A stretch of 64,000 nucleotides of DNA from Stappia sp. 28M-7. Lineage in GTDB: Bacteria; Pseudomonadota; Alphaproteobacteria; Rhizobiales; Stappiaceae. The position numbers and the translations under genes were made by a program. Shown piece after piece: positions 26,209 to 35,465 of the stretch. The stretch's first letter is position 1. Every line of letters begins with the position of its first letter. Under the pieces are notes generated by a model, which saw nothing but the letters and a program-made list of their open reading frames with translations, was not told the DNA's origin and did not search any database. The DNA is taken from positions 434,001 through 498,000 of the forward strand of contig NZ_JACMIA010000001.1 of NCBI RefSeq assembly GCF_014252955.1, read 5' to 3'.

Positions 26209-27478
26209 AACGTCGGGCGGTCCCGTCTGGAGCAGACTTCCTGCTGCACGGCCGACCGCGGTGCGTCGGCCCGACACCTATGACCTGTGGATCCGGGCCG
26301 CCGGCCTGCTGGTCATCGGCACCATCGTCTTCAACTTCTTCCTGGCGTTCCTCAACACCCGCGTGATGGGGGTGTCGCAGAACATCGTGATGCTGGCGGA
26401 GCTTGTGCTGATCGCCGGCGCCATGATCCTGGCCGCCGACCGGCGCGCCGGGCTCTATGCGCTGCTGGCCGTCTATCTCGCCTATGTGGCGCTGATCCTG
26501 GCCTTGCGGCCCGAACTCGACCTGAAGGCGATCCGCGACGGGCTGATCCCGATCGCGTTCTATTTCCTGGGGCGCCGGGTCCGGGACATCGAGAGCGTCG
26601 ACCGCATCGTGCTGCTGTCGGCAGGCATCGTTGTGGCAATCGGCTTCTTCGAGTATTTCCTGCTCGACGTCTTCATCGCCAATGTCAACGTGCTGAAATA
26701 CTACATCTCCCGCGGCACGCTGGAGGTCGGCGACAACCTCATCGAGGATTCTTCGCTCTTCATCAGCGGCACCCGCATGCAGGGCCGCAACCTGCTGCCG
26801 TTCCTCGGCACCCACCGGGTGTCCTCGGTCTTCCTCGAGCCGGTGGCGATGGGCAATTACGGCGCCTTCCTGGTGCTGTGGGCGGTTTTCCGCAAGGACA
26901 TGACCCATCGCTGGCTGCTTCTTGCCGCAGCCTCCATCGTCATCGTTCTCGGCGATGCGCGCTTCGGCATGATGGTCTGCTTTGCGCTGATCGCGGTGAT
27001 CATGGTCTACCGCGTCATTCCCCGGCTGATCTGGGTGCTGGTTCCGGCCTTCATCACGCTGGCCATGGCCGTCTACGGCATGTCGACCGATGCGCTGCGC
27101 TGGGAAGACGATCTGGGCGGGCGCTGGCTGCACGCCTCTTGGCTGCTGCTCAAGCTCGACACGCAGGGCGTGTTCGGCATTTCCAGCTATGGCGGCTTCC
27201 TGGAGGATAACGGCTATGCCTATTCGCTCCACCAGCTCGGTCTCATCGGCATCGCCGGCCTGTGGTCGCTCTACATTTTCGCGCCGGTGCGCTCGCCCGA
27301 TGCCTGGCGCTTCCGCGCCCCGCTCGTGACCTATATCTGTCTGCTGATGGTGGTCTCGGCTTCGTTCTATTCGATCAAGACCGCCGGGCTTCTGTGGTTC
27401 TGCGCCGGTGCCGTGGACGTGTGGCGCGGCTTTGCAGCTGGCCGTCAGCGCTTCGAAGACCCGAGCGCCTCGCGGTAG
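26189..27478 (+). CDS. Polytopic membrane protein, Wzy/O-antigen-ligase-like polymerase
   Basis: 429 residues with about 10-11 hydrophobic segments, starting at ATG 26189 inside the end of the Wzz-like gene. A long loop in the middle (about 165-210, rich in Arg/Gly: TRMQGRNLLPFLGTHRVSS) and a large loop near 290-320 (WEDDLGGRWLHAS) resemble the extracytoplasmic loops of Wzy polymerases, which join repeat units in the periplasm. Sequence identity within this family is low, so the call rests on topology and locus context. The last 34 bases overlap the convergent GT4 gene. Confidence 0.72.
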   Translation: MSRWRPETSGGPVWSRLPAARPTAVRRPDTYDLWIRAAGLLVIGTIVFNFFLAFLNTRVMGVSQNIVMLAELVLIAGAMILAADRRAGLYALLAVYLAYVALILALRPELDLKAIRDGLIPIAFYFLGRRVRDIESVDRIVLLSAGIVVAIGFFEYFLLDVFIANVNVLKYYISRGTLEVGDNLIEDSSLFISGTRMQGRNLLPFLGTHRVSSVFLEPVAMGNYGAFLVLWAVFRKDMTHRWLLLAAASIVIVLGDARFGMMVCFALIAVIMVYRVIPRLIWVLVPAFITLAMAVYGMSTDALRWEDDLGGRWLHASWLLLKLDTQGVFGISSYGGFLEDNGYAYSLHQLGLIGIAGLWSLYIFAPVRSPDAWRFRAPLVTYICLLMVVSASFYSIKTAGLLWFCAGAVDVWRGFAAGRQRFEDPSASR

Positions 27479-28590
27479 AAGTCCGCGTAGCGCTCGGCCG
27501 TGCTCTCCCAGGAATAGGTCTGCGCCACGGCCATGACCTCCTCGCGCAATCCCTTCGGATCGGCGGCAAGCCGGTCATGGGCAGCGGCAAGCGCGTTGGC
27601 CGCCTGCTCCGCATCGCCGAAATCCGTCAGCGCGATCCCGGGATGGCGCTGCGCGAAGGCGGAAAAGGCGGCATTGGGTTCGACCACCGGCACCAGGCCC
27701 GCGCTCATTGCCTCGATCAACGCGATGCCGAAGCCTTCATAGACGGAGGCGCTGGCGAACAGGCTCGCGCGGCCCGCGATCTCCCGCATGGCTGCATCGT
27801 CCGGGCCGACATGCAGCCGGGCCCGGCCTGCGAGCCCGCGTTCGCCGATCATCGCCTCCACGTCCTTGCCGCTCCAGTCGAACGGCGTGCCGACGATGTC
27901 GAGCGTCCACGCCGGATCGCGCCGGGCGAGGACCGCGAAGGCGTCGAGCACCCGGTCGATGCGCTTGTTGTGCGACAGCCGGCCGATGCTGACGATGCCC
28001 TTCACCGGGGCCTTGGCGCCCGCATCGCCGAGCTTGGAAAGGTCGACGCCGTTCTCGATCAAGCGCACCTTGCTGGGCGCGATGGCGTCGAAGCGCTCGT
28101 AGTCGCTCTGGCTGCAGCAGGCGATGCCGCGATAGGCGGTCGCGGAAAGCCGCGTCAGGGTGTTGAACCAGACCGTCTTCAGCCCGCCGGCCGTGCCGGA
28201 GTGGAAGAAGCCGCCATGGGTGGTGGCGACCAGTGGCCTGCGGTGGAACGGGGCGGCAAGGGCGAGCGCATCGAAGAAGAAGTCGATGGCATGGACATGC
28301 ACGAGATCCGCGCCGGCAATGGCCTTGAAGATCCCTGGTGTGACGGGATAGCGCGTCGATCCGTGCCAGGGCAGGCGGATCACCTCGATGCCGTCGATGA
28401 TCTCGCGCGCCGGCAGCTGCTCTCCCGTTCCGCCGCGAAACACCCGGTCGCAGGTCACGATCCTGACGCTGGCGAAACGGTCCTTCTGGCGGGCGGCCAG
28501 GCTTGCGACGAAGTCTTCCAGCCCGCCGACGCTCGGCCTGTACTGGCGCACCACATGCACCAGATGGAGCTCGCCGTCTTGCCGTGTCAT
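27445..28590 (-). CDS. Glycosyltransferase family 4
   Basis: 381 residues from the ATG at 28588-28590, which overlaps the deacetylase stop (ATGA). A GT-B enzyme: N-terminal HLVHVVRQYRPSVGGLEDFV, donor-domain ISIGRLSHNKRIDRVLDAF-type motif (IVSIGRLSHNKRIDR), and the EX7E motif in VYEGFGIALIEAMSAGLVPV. It would add a sugar from a nucleotide or lipid donor to the growing repeat unit on the inner face of the membrane. It is paired with the deacetylase on the minus strand. Confidence 0.92.
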   Translation of the reverse strand: MTRQDGELHLVHVVRQYRPSVGGLEDFVASLAARQKDRFASVRIVTCDRVFRGGTGEQLPAREIIDGIEVIRLPWHGSTRYPVTPGIFKAIAGADLVHVHAIDFFFDALALAAPFHRRPLVATTHGGFFHSGTAGGLKTVWFNTLTRLSATAYRGIACCSQSDYERFDAIAPSKVRLIENGVDLSKLGDAGAKAPVKGIVSIGRLSHNKRIDRVLDAFAVLARRDPAWTLDIVGTPFDWSGKDVEAMIGERGLAGRARLHVGPDDAAMREIAGRASLFASASVYEGFGIALIEAMSAGLVPVVEPNAAFSAFAQRHPGIALTDFGDAEQAANALAAAHDRLAADPKGLREEVMAVAQTYSWESTAERYADFYREALGSSKR

Positions 28591-29696
28591 GCGGCGGGGG
28601 CCGTCACGCCGGCCAGCGGATTGCCGCCGCGCGTAGCGAGTGCGCGGAACAGTCCGTCGATGCCGCATTCGGTGTAGGAGGCGGAATCGGTCGTGAACTC
28701 GGCATTCTGCCGCGGCAGGGTGAACATGTGGTCGGCATGGGCCGGGAACAGGCAGCCGGGCGTGGTGGTCACGGCGGTACGGAAACCCGCCTCGCGCGCG
28801 ACCCTCGGCTCGCGCTCGCCGGAGAGCGACGGCGGGCCGTAGGGATAGGCGAAATGCGGCACCTCCCGGTCCAGCAACGCTTCCAGATAGGCCTTGTTGT
28901 CGGCGATGTCGGCGCGCAGCTCGTCCTCGTCCAGCAGGGCAAGGGCGCGGTGCGTCGTGGTATGGGCGCCGATCTCGATCAGCGGGTGCCGGTCGGCTGC
29001 CCTGACGCCGGCATCGTCCAGCACGTAGCGGGCGACGACGTCGGCAAGGCAGATCCCGTGCGCCTTGAATGTCGGGCCCAGCATCTCGGCCCGGCGGAAG
29101 TCTTCCCAGACCCACGCGACGGCGCGCCGCAGCCCGGCGATCTTGCTGTTGATGTCCCGGCAGGTGAACCGCTGCTCCATCGGCTCGATCTCGATCCGCT
29201 CGCGCGAGCGGAACAGCTCGGTCAGACCCAACCACCAGGCATTGATGGTGCGGGTCATCATTTCGGTCGGCACATAGATCGTGGCCGGCGCGGCGTATTT
29301 CTCCAGAATGGGAAGGGCAAGGTCGATGTTGGAGCGATAGCCGTCGTCGAAGGTGAGAACCGCGAAGGGACGGGGGTCGTTCTGGGCGATGCGCCGTGTC
29401 GCCTCGTCCAGCGTCACCACTTCCCGCTTGCGCCGCCGCAGTCCGGCCAGGATCCGCTCGAAGTCGCCGATCAGGCAGCCCTGGTCGAGATTTGCCCGGG
29501 TGTCGCGGGTAAAGTGGTGGAACATCAGGATGACGCCGGACCCGCCGTAGCGGTACCCGATCAGCCGGGTGAGACGGCTTTTTGCCAGCATGCGCAGCCC
29601 GAACGTCTTGATCCGCCGGCGTGTCCGCTCGCCGGTCGTCAGCTGCGGCGTAACGGTCGGTACGGCTTGCAGCAGGCTGTGTGTTCGTGCCGTCAT
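28587..29696 (-). CDS. Polysaccharide deacetylase (NodB/CE4 family)
   Basis: 369 residues from the ATG at 29694-29696. The NodB domain shows ILMFHHF, the catalytic LTFDDGYRSN (TFDDG), the metal-binding GAHTTTHRAL (H-x3-H) and HFAYPYGPP. No clear signal peptide precedes it, so action on lipid-linked or cytoplasmic intermediates is possible, although non-classical export cannot be excluded. About 100 residues between motifs 1 and 2 (WWLGLTELF etc.) form an insertion common in CE4 proteins of exopolysaccharide loci. It probably removes acetyl groups from the polymer. Confidence 0.9.
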   Translation of the reverse strand: MTARTHSLLQAVPTVTPQLTTGERTRRRIKTFGLRMLAKSRLTRLIGYRYGGSGVILMFHHFTRDTRANLDQGCLIGDFERILAGLRRRKREVVTLDEATRRIAQNDPRPFAVLTFDDGYRSNIDLALPILEKYAAPATIYVPTEMMTRTINAWWLGLTELFRSRERIEIEPMEQRFTCRDINSKIAGLRRAVAWVWEDFRRAEMLGPTFKAHGICLADVVARYVLDDAGVRAADRHPLIEIGAHTTTHRALALLDEDELRADIADNKAYLEALLDREVPHFAYPYGPPSLSGEREPRVAREAGFRTAVTTTPGCLFPAHADHMFTLPRQNAEFTTDSASYTECGIDGLFRALATRGGNPLAGVTAPAA

Positions 29697-29970
29697 CTTG
29701 TGGCCATCCTGTTGTGCAGGAAGTCTGTCGTTTTCGTGTCTTGTCTGGTCGAAAGCTAGCCGCAGACCATGAACGTCAGGTTGCAGGCACCGCGTCTCTC
29801 TTTCGTTTCGATTGCCATGGTAAAGCAAATTTGAAGGCAGGTGCCGATCCCGGTCTCTTGTGTTGCGGCAAGCTCCGGTTAACGCCATTGGCCGGAAACC
29901 GCACCCCGTTTGTGCCGGACCTCGCCGCGAACACGGCCGATTAACATGTTTTGGCTAGTCAGGTGGTGAG
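29697..29970. promoter_or_regulatory. Divergent promoter region of the two exopolysaccharide transcripts
   Basis: 274 bases between the deacetylase (minus) and GT4 (plus) genes. It contains TTAACG at 29879-29884 and TTAACATG at 29941-29948, similar in core to the TTAACC sites of the other divergent exopolysaccharide promoter, but neither is a full CtrA site. No clear sigma-70 hexamer pair was found. Confidence 0.25.
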
Positions 29971-31245
29971 TTGAAACCAGCACGTACCAGACCCACGGAA
30001 ATGCCCGGGCCGATGCGAATTTTGATGGCTTGCGCTGCCTTTCCTCCTTTCATGGACGGCGGAGGGCCCATTTCAGCCCTGATGCTGGCCCGCATGCTTG
30101 CGGGCGAGGGGCATGTGCTGCGCGTCGTCAATGTCGCGGACGAGGAGGCGCTGGAGCAGGCCGACGGTTTCGAGGTCCGGCGCATTCGCCCGCCCAACGT
30201 CTACTGGAACTACCGGCGCCCGCGTCCGACCTGGAAGAAGATCGCCTGGCATCTTTTGGAAAACGGCAACCCGCGCGCCTTCACGGCGATGCGCCGGGAG
30301 ATTGCGGACTTCCGTCCCGACGTTCTGCTGACCGACAGCATCGAGAACATCAACGTCGCCTCCTGGGCGGCGGCCCGCTCGCTCGGCGTTCCGGTTGCGC
30401 ATACGCTGCGCAGCGCCTTCCTGATGTGCTGGCGCGGCGTGATGCAAACGTCCGACGGGCGCAATTGCGACGGCCAGTGTTCCACCTGCTGGCTGACCTC
30501 GCTCGGCAAGCGGCACTTCACCCGCTATGTCGACGGGCTGTGCGGCGAAAGCCGGGAAGTCATCGAGCGCCATGTGTCGGCCGGCTACTTCCCCAACGCG
30601 GTGACCCGGCGCATTCCCGGCGCCATCGATCCGGTGCCCGGCGCGACGGCGCGGCGCTTTCCGGCGGACCGGCCGCTGCGCGTCGGCTTCCTCAGCGTTC
30701 ATACCCCTTTCAAGGGACTGCAGGTTCTGGGCGAGGCGGCGGCGCGGATCGCTTCCGCGCGCCCGGTGGACTATGTCATTGCCGGCACCTCGCCGGACGG
30801 CAGCGATGCGAGGGAGCTGACGCGGGGCTTTCCCACGGACAGGACCCGGTTCCTCGGCTGGGCGGACCCGGCGACCTTCTTCCCGCAGGTCGACCTGCTG
30901 GTCTTTCCCTCCATCGGCCGCGAGGCCTTCGGCCGGGTCGCCATCGAGGCCTTCGCCCATGGCGTGCCGGTGCTCGGCTCCGACCTTGGCGGCATTGCCG
31001 AAACCGTCATTCCGGACCATAACGGCTTCCTGTTCCCGGCCGGCGATGCAGCATCGCTTGCCGGGCTTATCGAGCAGGTCGCCGGCGACGGCGCCCTCTT
31101 CGAACGTATTTCGCAAGGAGCGCTCGCCTCTGCCGAGCTCTACTACCGGCCGCAGATCGCGGCAGCCTATACCCAGTTTCTGGAGACTGCAGTGGAACAT
31201 GCGGCAGCGCGCGCCAGCGGTGTGCGGGAGCAGGTGGCCTCATGA
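29971..31245 (+). CDS. Glycosyltransferase family 4 with a cysteine cluster
   Basis: 424 residues from TTG 29971 after AGGTGGTGAG; ATG 30001 or 30013 would also retain the whole fold and may be the true start. GT-B features: MRILMACAAFPPFMDGGGP, VGFLSVHTPFKGLQVL and EX7E in REAFGRVAIEAFAHGVPVLG. A cysteine-rich insert, CWRGVMQTSDGRNCDGQ then CSTCW (about 154-174), is seen in a subset of GT4 enzymes and may bind metal. It starts a tight plus-strand operon, sharing ATGA with the flippase gene. Confidence 0.88.
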   Translation: MKPARTRPTEMPGPMRILMACAAFPPFMDGGGPISALMLARMLAGEGHVLRVVNVADEEALEQADGFEVRRIRPPNVYWNYRRPRPTWKKIAWHLLENGNPRAFTAMRREIADFRPDVLLTDSIENINVASWAAARSLGVPVAHTLRSAFLMCWRGVMQTSDGRNCDGQCSTCWLTSLGKRHFTRYVDGLCGESREVIERHVSAGYFPNAVTRRIPGAIDPVPGATARRFPADRPLRVGFLSVHTPFKGLQVLGEAAARIASARPVDYVIAGTSPDGSDARELTRGFPTDRTRFLGWADPATFFPQVDLLVFPSIGREAFGRVAIEAFAHGVPVLGSDLGGIAETVIPDHNGFLFPAGDAASLAGLIEQVAGDGALFERISQGALASAELYYRPQIAAAYTQFLETAVEHAAARASGVREQVAS

Positions 31246-32639
31246 TCGAGCGGATCCGAGCGATCGCCGCCGGCAAGGGCTTTCGGAAGATCTTCTGGTC
31301 CCTGGTCAGCCGGGGCAGCAGCACCGTGCTGAGCTTCGCCCTGCTGTTCGTGGCGAGCCATGTGCTCGATACGAACGAGTACGGCCTCTACATCTTCCTC
31401 TTCTCCGTGGGGTCCTCGCTGGGCCTGATCGCGGTGTTCGGCCAGCAGGTCCTGCTGGTGAAGCACTTCCGACTGGCGACGCATGCGCGCGGGGAAACCA
31501 ACCAGTCGCTCCTCTACTACAATGCCTTGTGGCTGGGCATCGGCTGCGGCGGACAGGTGCTCGCCGCCCTCGTCATCTGGCTGTTTTCCGACCGGATTCC
31601 CTATCCGTACGACCACCTGCCCATTGCCTTGCTGTTCGGCGCGATCTTCACGCTCAGCGAGTACATGCAGAGCTACTTCATCGTTCATGCGCGGATCGTG
31701 CTGGCCCTGGTTCCGCGGGAGAACCTCTGGCGCCTGCTGTCCTGTGTGGCTCTGGCCGTGCTTGCCTGGGCAGGCTTGCTGCAGACAGGTGCGCTCGCCA
31801 TCGAGATCGTCACCGGCCTGCTCGCGCTGATGGTCGGCTACCAGTTCGTCCGCTTCGTCGCCCATGAAGGGCTCGGCTTCCTGCATGCACCCAGTGCGCG
31901 CGCCGAGGTGCCCTCGGGCGAATGGCGGCGCGAGACGCTGACTTTCTCCGCCAACGGCTTCTTCTCCGCAGCGGCGCTGTATTTCGAGACGATCCTGATC
32001 GGCGTTGCCATCGGGCTCGACATTGCCGCCTTCTATTTCGTCGCTACCCGCATCGCCTCCCTGCTGATCCTGCCGGTGCTGGCGATCGATACGGTCGGCG
32101 TGCCGCTAATCTCCGCCCGCTTTCAGGAGCGGGACCACGAAGGCGCACAAAAGCTCGTCTCCATGCTCTCGGCCGGCAGCTTCGCCCTTGCCCTCATCGG
32201 CGGGGTGGTGCTGTTCGTGATCGGCCCCTTCGTGCTGCATCTCTTCGACCCGTCCTTCGTCGAGCATTTTCCGGTGCTCGTGCTGCTGTCCATCGGGGCA
32301 ATCGCCCATGCCTTTTTCGGCCCCGGCACCTGGCTGATGATGATCGGCGGCGGCGAGGCGCATCTGCTCAAGGCGCGCAGCGTGGTCTTTGTGGTCTATC
32401 TCGGATTGCTGTTCGTGCTGGCCAGCCAGTTCGGGCCGGAGGGCGTTGCCATGGCCGGCGTCATCGAGCTGGTGACGCTGCACCTGATCTCGCGGCGCTG
32501 GGTCCTGCGCCACTGGCAGGTCGACAATGCAGCCATTTCCTTCCTGACCCTGCGGTGGCGCGAGAAGCGCGCGGCCGCCCGGCCGGTGAGCGAGGAGGCG
32601 GCCCAGGCGGCGGGAGCAGGAGACAATGGGCGTTCGTGA
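31242..32639 (+). CDS. Polysaccharide flippase (Wzx-like, MATE/MVF superfamily)
   Basis: 465 residues with about 12 hydrophobic segments, starting ERIRAIAAGKGFRKIFWSLV then the first membrane helix. The PST-type layout with paired six-helix halves is apparent (second half from about 225, FSANGFFSAAALYFETILIG). It should flip the lipid-linked repeat unit to the periplasm. It overlaps the upstream GT4 gene by 4 bases and the GH5 gene by 14 bases. Confidence 0.88.
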   Translation: MIERIRAIAAGKGFRKIFWSLVSRGSSTVLSFALLFVASHVLDTNEYGLYIFLFSVGSSLGLIAVFGQQVLLVKHFRLATHARGETNQSLLYYNALWLGIGCGGQVLAALVIWLFSDRIPYPYDHLPIALLFGAIFTLSEYMQSYFIVHARIVLALVPRENLWRLLSCVALAVLAWAGLLQTGALAIEIVTGLLALMVGYQFVRFVAHEGLGFLHAPSARAEVPSGEWRRETLTFSANGFFSAAALYFETILIGVAIGLDIAAFYFVATRIASLLILPVLAIDTVGVPLISARFQERDHEGAQKLVSMLSAGSFALALIGGVVLFVIGPFVLHLFDPSFVEHFPVLVLLSIGAIAHAFFGPGTWLMMIGGGEAHLLKARSVVFVVYLGLLFVLASQFGPEGVAMAGVIELVTLHLISRRWVLRHWQVDNAAISFLTLRWREKRAAARPVSEEAAQAAGAGDNGRS

Positions 32640-33678
32640 GTTCGTCACCGCGGGCGTTCTCGCCTCGCTGTTGCTCGGCCCGGCTGGTGCGAACGCCGCC
32701 GAGTGCCTGCGCGGGGCCAATGCCGCCGGAGCCGAGTTCGGCGAGGTCCTGCCCGGCGAGTTCGGCCGCCACTACATCTACCCCTCGGCCGAAACCCTGC
32801 GCTACCTGCGATCCAAGGGCATGAACGTCATCCGCCTGCCGTTCCGCTGGGAGCGACTGCAGAAGAAGCAGTTCGCCGAGTTCGACCCGGCCGAGCTGAA
32901 GCGGCTTCAGGAGACGGTCGCCACCGCCACCGGTCTCGGCCTGACGGTGGTGCTCGATCCCAGCAACTTCGCCATGTATTACCAGAAGAACATCGGCGGC
33001 GAGGACGTGCCCATCGAGGCCTTTGCCGACTTCTGGCGCCGGCTCGCGCCGCTCTTTTCGGGGCGCGACGACATCATCTACCTGATCATGAACGAGCCGG
33101 CCTTCGTCACGGCGCAGCAATGGCTGCCGGCGGCGAACGCGGCCATCGCCGAAGTGCGCAAGGCCGGCGCGGACAATTTCATCCTCGTGCCCGGCACGAT
33201 CTGGACAGCGGCCGTGCACTGGTACGCGGACCAGGAAGGTGGCTCCAACGCCGAGGTGATGCGCGGCGTCGTCGACCCGATGAACCACTACGGCTTCGAC
33301 ATCCACCAGTATCTCGACGACGACTATTCCGGCACCAAGACCGCTTGCAACAAGGTGGACGAGGCGATTGCCGGGCTGGAGCGCGTCACCGCCTGGATGG
33401 AGGAAACCGGCAACCGCGCCTTTCTCGGCGAGTTCGGCGGCCATGCCCGCCCCGACTGCTATCGCGGCCTTGCCCGTGTCGTCAGCCTGCTGAACTCGCG
33501 CCCCGACATCTGGACCGGCTGGACCATCTGGGCCGCCGGCGACTGGTGGGGCGATTATCCGCTTTCGGTCCAGCCGCTGGAAGACGGCCTCGACCGGCCG
33601 CAGATGGTGGCGATCGAGCCGTTCATCGCTCGCAAGACACCGGAGGAGCGCACATGCGAGGCGCTGCGCCGCCGATGA
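32626..33678 (+). CDS. Secreted glycoside hydrolase family 5 (endoglucanase-like)
   Basis: 350 residues with a signal peptide (VREFVTAGVLASLLLG, cleavage near ANA). GH5 landmarks: RGANAAGAEFGEVLPGEFGR, NVIRLPFRWERLQ, the acid/base in YLIMNEPAFV (E157), HQYLDDDYSGT and the nucleophile in FLGEFGGH (E269). It likely cuts beta-1,4-linked glucan or mannan, either trimming the exopolysaccharide or clearing polymer from the periplasm, as hydrolases in such loci often do. It overlaps the next gene by 25 bases. Confidence 0.92.
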   Translation: MGVREFVTAGVLASLLLGPAGANAAECLRGANAAGAEFGEVLPGEFGRHYIYPSAETLRYLRSKGMNVIRLPFRWERLQKKQFAEFDPAELKRLQETVATATGLGLTVVLDPSNFAMYYQKNIGGEDVPIEAFADFWRRLAPLFSGRDDIIYLIMNEPAFVTAQQWLPAANAAIAEVRKAGADNFILVPGTIWTAAVHWYADQEGGSNAEVMRGVVDPMNHYGFDIHQYLDDDYSGTKTACNKVDEAIAGLERVTAWMEETGNRAFLGEFGGHARPDCYRGLARVVSLLNSRPDIWTGWTIWAAGDWWGDYPLSVQPLEDGLDRPQMVAIEPFIARKTPEERTCEALRRR

Positions 33679-35465
33679 AAGGTCTTGCCCTCGCCCCGCG
33701 CCTGCCGGTGGCCTTCGCGGGAACGGTCGGCCTGCTTGACCTGGCCGGCGGCGATGTCGGCGTGGTGATCTGCGAGCCTTGGGGCTACGAGGCGCAATGC
33801 GCCCGCCGCGCCCTGCGGGTCCTGTCCGATCGCCTGTCGGCGCTGGGCTGCCCGGTGCTGCGCTACGACCAGCCCGGCTCCGGCGATGCGCTCGCCTCCG
33901 CCGCCGATATCGGCGGGCTCGCCCCGTTCGACGCCGCGCTCGCCTCCGCTTGCGAGACCTTGTTGCGGGACACCCGCGCCACCCGCGTCGTGCTGGTCGG
34001 TCTCGGCCTGGGTGCGGCCCTGTGCCTGCGCCATGCGGGCGCCCATCCCGACACCGTAGCGGGCCTCGTGCTGCTGGCGCCTCCGGCCAAGGGCCGCATG
34101 TGGCTGCGCGAGTTGCAGGCCCGCGCCGTGATGATCGGCGAGGTCACCGGCTCGGCCCCGGCGCCCGGGCCCGGTGAGGCTTTGCGCATCGCCGGCCTGC
34201 CGATGTCCGACGCGCTGGCCGCCGAGCTGCGCGCGCTCGATCTGACCGCGCTCGATCAAATGCCCGCCTGTCCGGTTCTGGCGCTGGCGCGCGAAGGACG
34301 CGCCGCGGAAGGGACCTTGTGCGAGACGCTTGCCGCTGCCACCGGCGGCGAAGCCGGCATCATGACCGGCTATGACGAGCTGATGACCGACCCGACCGGT
34401 TCTCTCGTGCCGGAGGCAGACTACTCTCGCGTCCTGTCCTGGGTGCAGAGCCTGCTGCCGCAGGCTGCTGGTGTCGCTCCCGTTACCACCGATGGCGCGC
34501 CGGTGCTGCCTGCCGCCCGGCTTGCCGGGCCGTCCTTCACGGAGACGCTGTGCCTTTTCGGCCCGCAGGAGACGATGGTCGGCGTCTGGTGCGCACCGGC
34601 CGATCCGGACCCTCAGGCCCTTCCGGTGATCCTGCTCAATGCCGGCGGCAATCCGCGCGCGGGCTGGGCGCGCGGTGGGGTGGAGCTTGCCCGTGCGCTC
34701 GCGGCCTCCGGCGTCCCCTCCTTCCGCTTCGACATTGCCGATATCGGCGACAGCCGGCCGCTGCCCGGCGGGCCGGAGGTGGTCCACTATCATGCGGGCC
34801 TGCCGGCGCAGCTCTCCGCCGCCATCGACCTCTGCCAGGCGATGGGCGGCGGCGATCGCGTCGTGGTCACGGGCAATTGCGGCGGCGCCTATCTGGCGCT
34901 CAATGGCGCGCTCTCCGACACACGCATCGCCCATGTGGTCGCGGTCAACCTGCAGCGCTTCTTGTGGGACCCGCGCGACGACGTTGCCGAGGTGCTCCGC
35001 TTCGGCCACAGCTCGGCGAGCGAATACGGCCGCAAGCTGTTTGACCCCAGCAAGTGGAAGCGGGTGCTCGCCGGAAAGTCCGACCCGCTCGGCATCCTGC
35101 GCAGCCTTGCCGTGCGGGCCTGGCGGCAGGGCGAGCGGCGTCTTGCGCCCTGGCTCTTCGGTCTGGCACCGTTCTCGCGGCTCTATCGTAAGGTGCATGC
35201 CAATCTCGCGGCGCTGTCTTTGCGCGGCGTTGCCATCGTCCTCGTCTTCAGCGAGGGCGATCCGGGGCTGGTGCAGCTCGACACGTTCTTCGGCGAAGGG
35301 TGGAAGCGTCTGGCCGCCTATCCGAATATCGATGTCGTCATGATCCCGGATGCCGACCACAATCTTACGCCCGAGGCCGCCCGTCTGGCCCTGCGCGAGC
35401 AGGTGATCGGCGCGGCCCTGGCCGAATCCATGAGTGAAGCCGCGGGCGCTCAGCCCGCCGCGTAA
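33654..35465 (+). CDS. Tandem alpha/beta hydrolase, first domain degenerate, second with Cys nucleophile elbow
   Basis: 603 residues from ATG 33654, 7 bases after GGAGGAG; ATG 33675 overlapping the GH5 stop is an alternative. Two alpha/beta-hydrolase folds: domain 1 (~15-270) has GLGLG at 116-120 where GxSxG is expected, so no nucleophile; domain 2 (~300-595) has TGNCGGAYLAL with Cys409 at the nucleophile position, a candidate Asp in FSEGDPGLV and His in IPDADHNLTPE. A Cys-Asp-His triad recalls dienelactone hydrolase-type enzymes. The locus suggests an esterase or acyltransferase acting on polysaccharide substituents; this is inference. The end overlaps the convergent GH2 gene by 16 bases. 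Confidence 0.8.
   Translation: MRGAAPPMKGLALAPRLPVAFAGTVGLLDLAGGDVGVVICEPWGYEAQCARRALRVLSDRLSALGCPVLRYDQPGSGDALASAADIGGLAPFDAALASACETLLRDTRATRVVLVGLGLGAALCLRHAGAHPDTVAGLVLLAPPAKGRMWLRELQARAVMIGEVTGSAPAPGPGEALRIAGLPMSDALAAELRALDLTALDQMPACPVLALAREGRAAEGTLCETLAAATGGEAGIMTGYDELMTDPTGSLVPEADYSRVLSWVQSLLPQAAGVAPVTTDGAPVLPAARLAGPSFTETLCLFGPQETMVGVWCAPADPDPQALPVILLNAGGNPRAGWARGGVELARALAASGVPSFRFDIADIGDSRPLPGGPEVVHYHAGLPAQLSAAIDLCQAMGGGDRVVVTGNCGGAYLALNGALSDTRIAHVVAVNLQRFLWDPRDDVAEVLRFGHSSASEYGRKLFDPSKWKRVLAGKSDPLGILRSLAVRAWRQGERRLAPWLFGLAPFSRLYRKVHANLAALSLRGVAIVLVFSEGDPGLVQLDTFFGEGWKRLAAYPNIDVVMIPDADHNLTPEAARLALREQVIGAALAESMSEAAGAQPAA

Noticed and set aside
24106-26277. Long minus-strand open frame opposite the Wzz-like gene
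   Set aside because: No recognisable motif and composition typical of the complement of a GC-rich gene.
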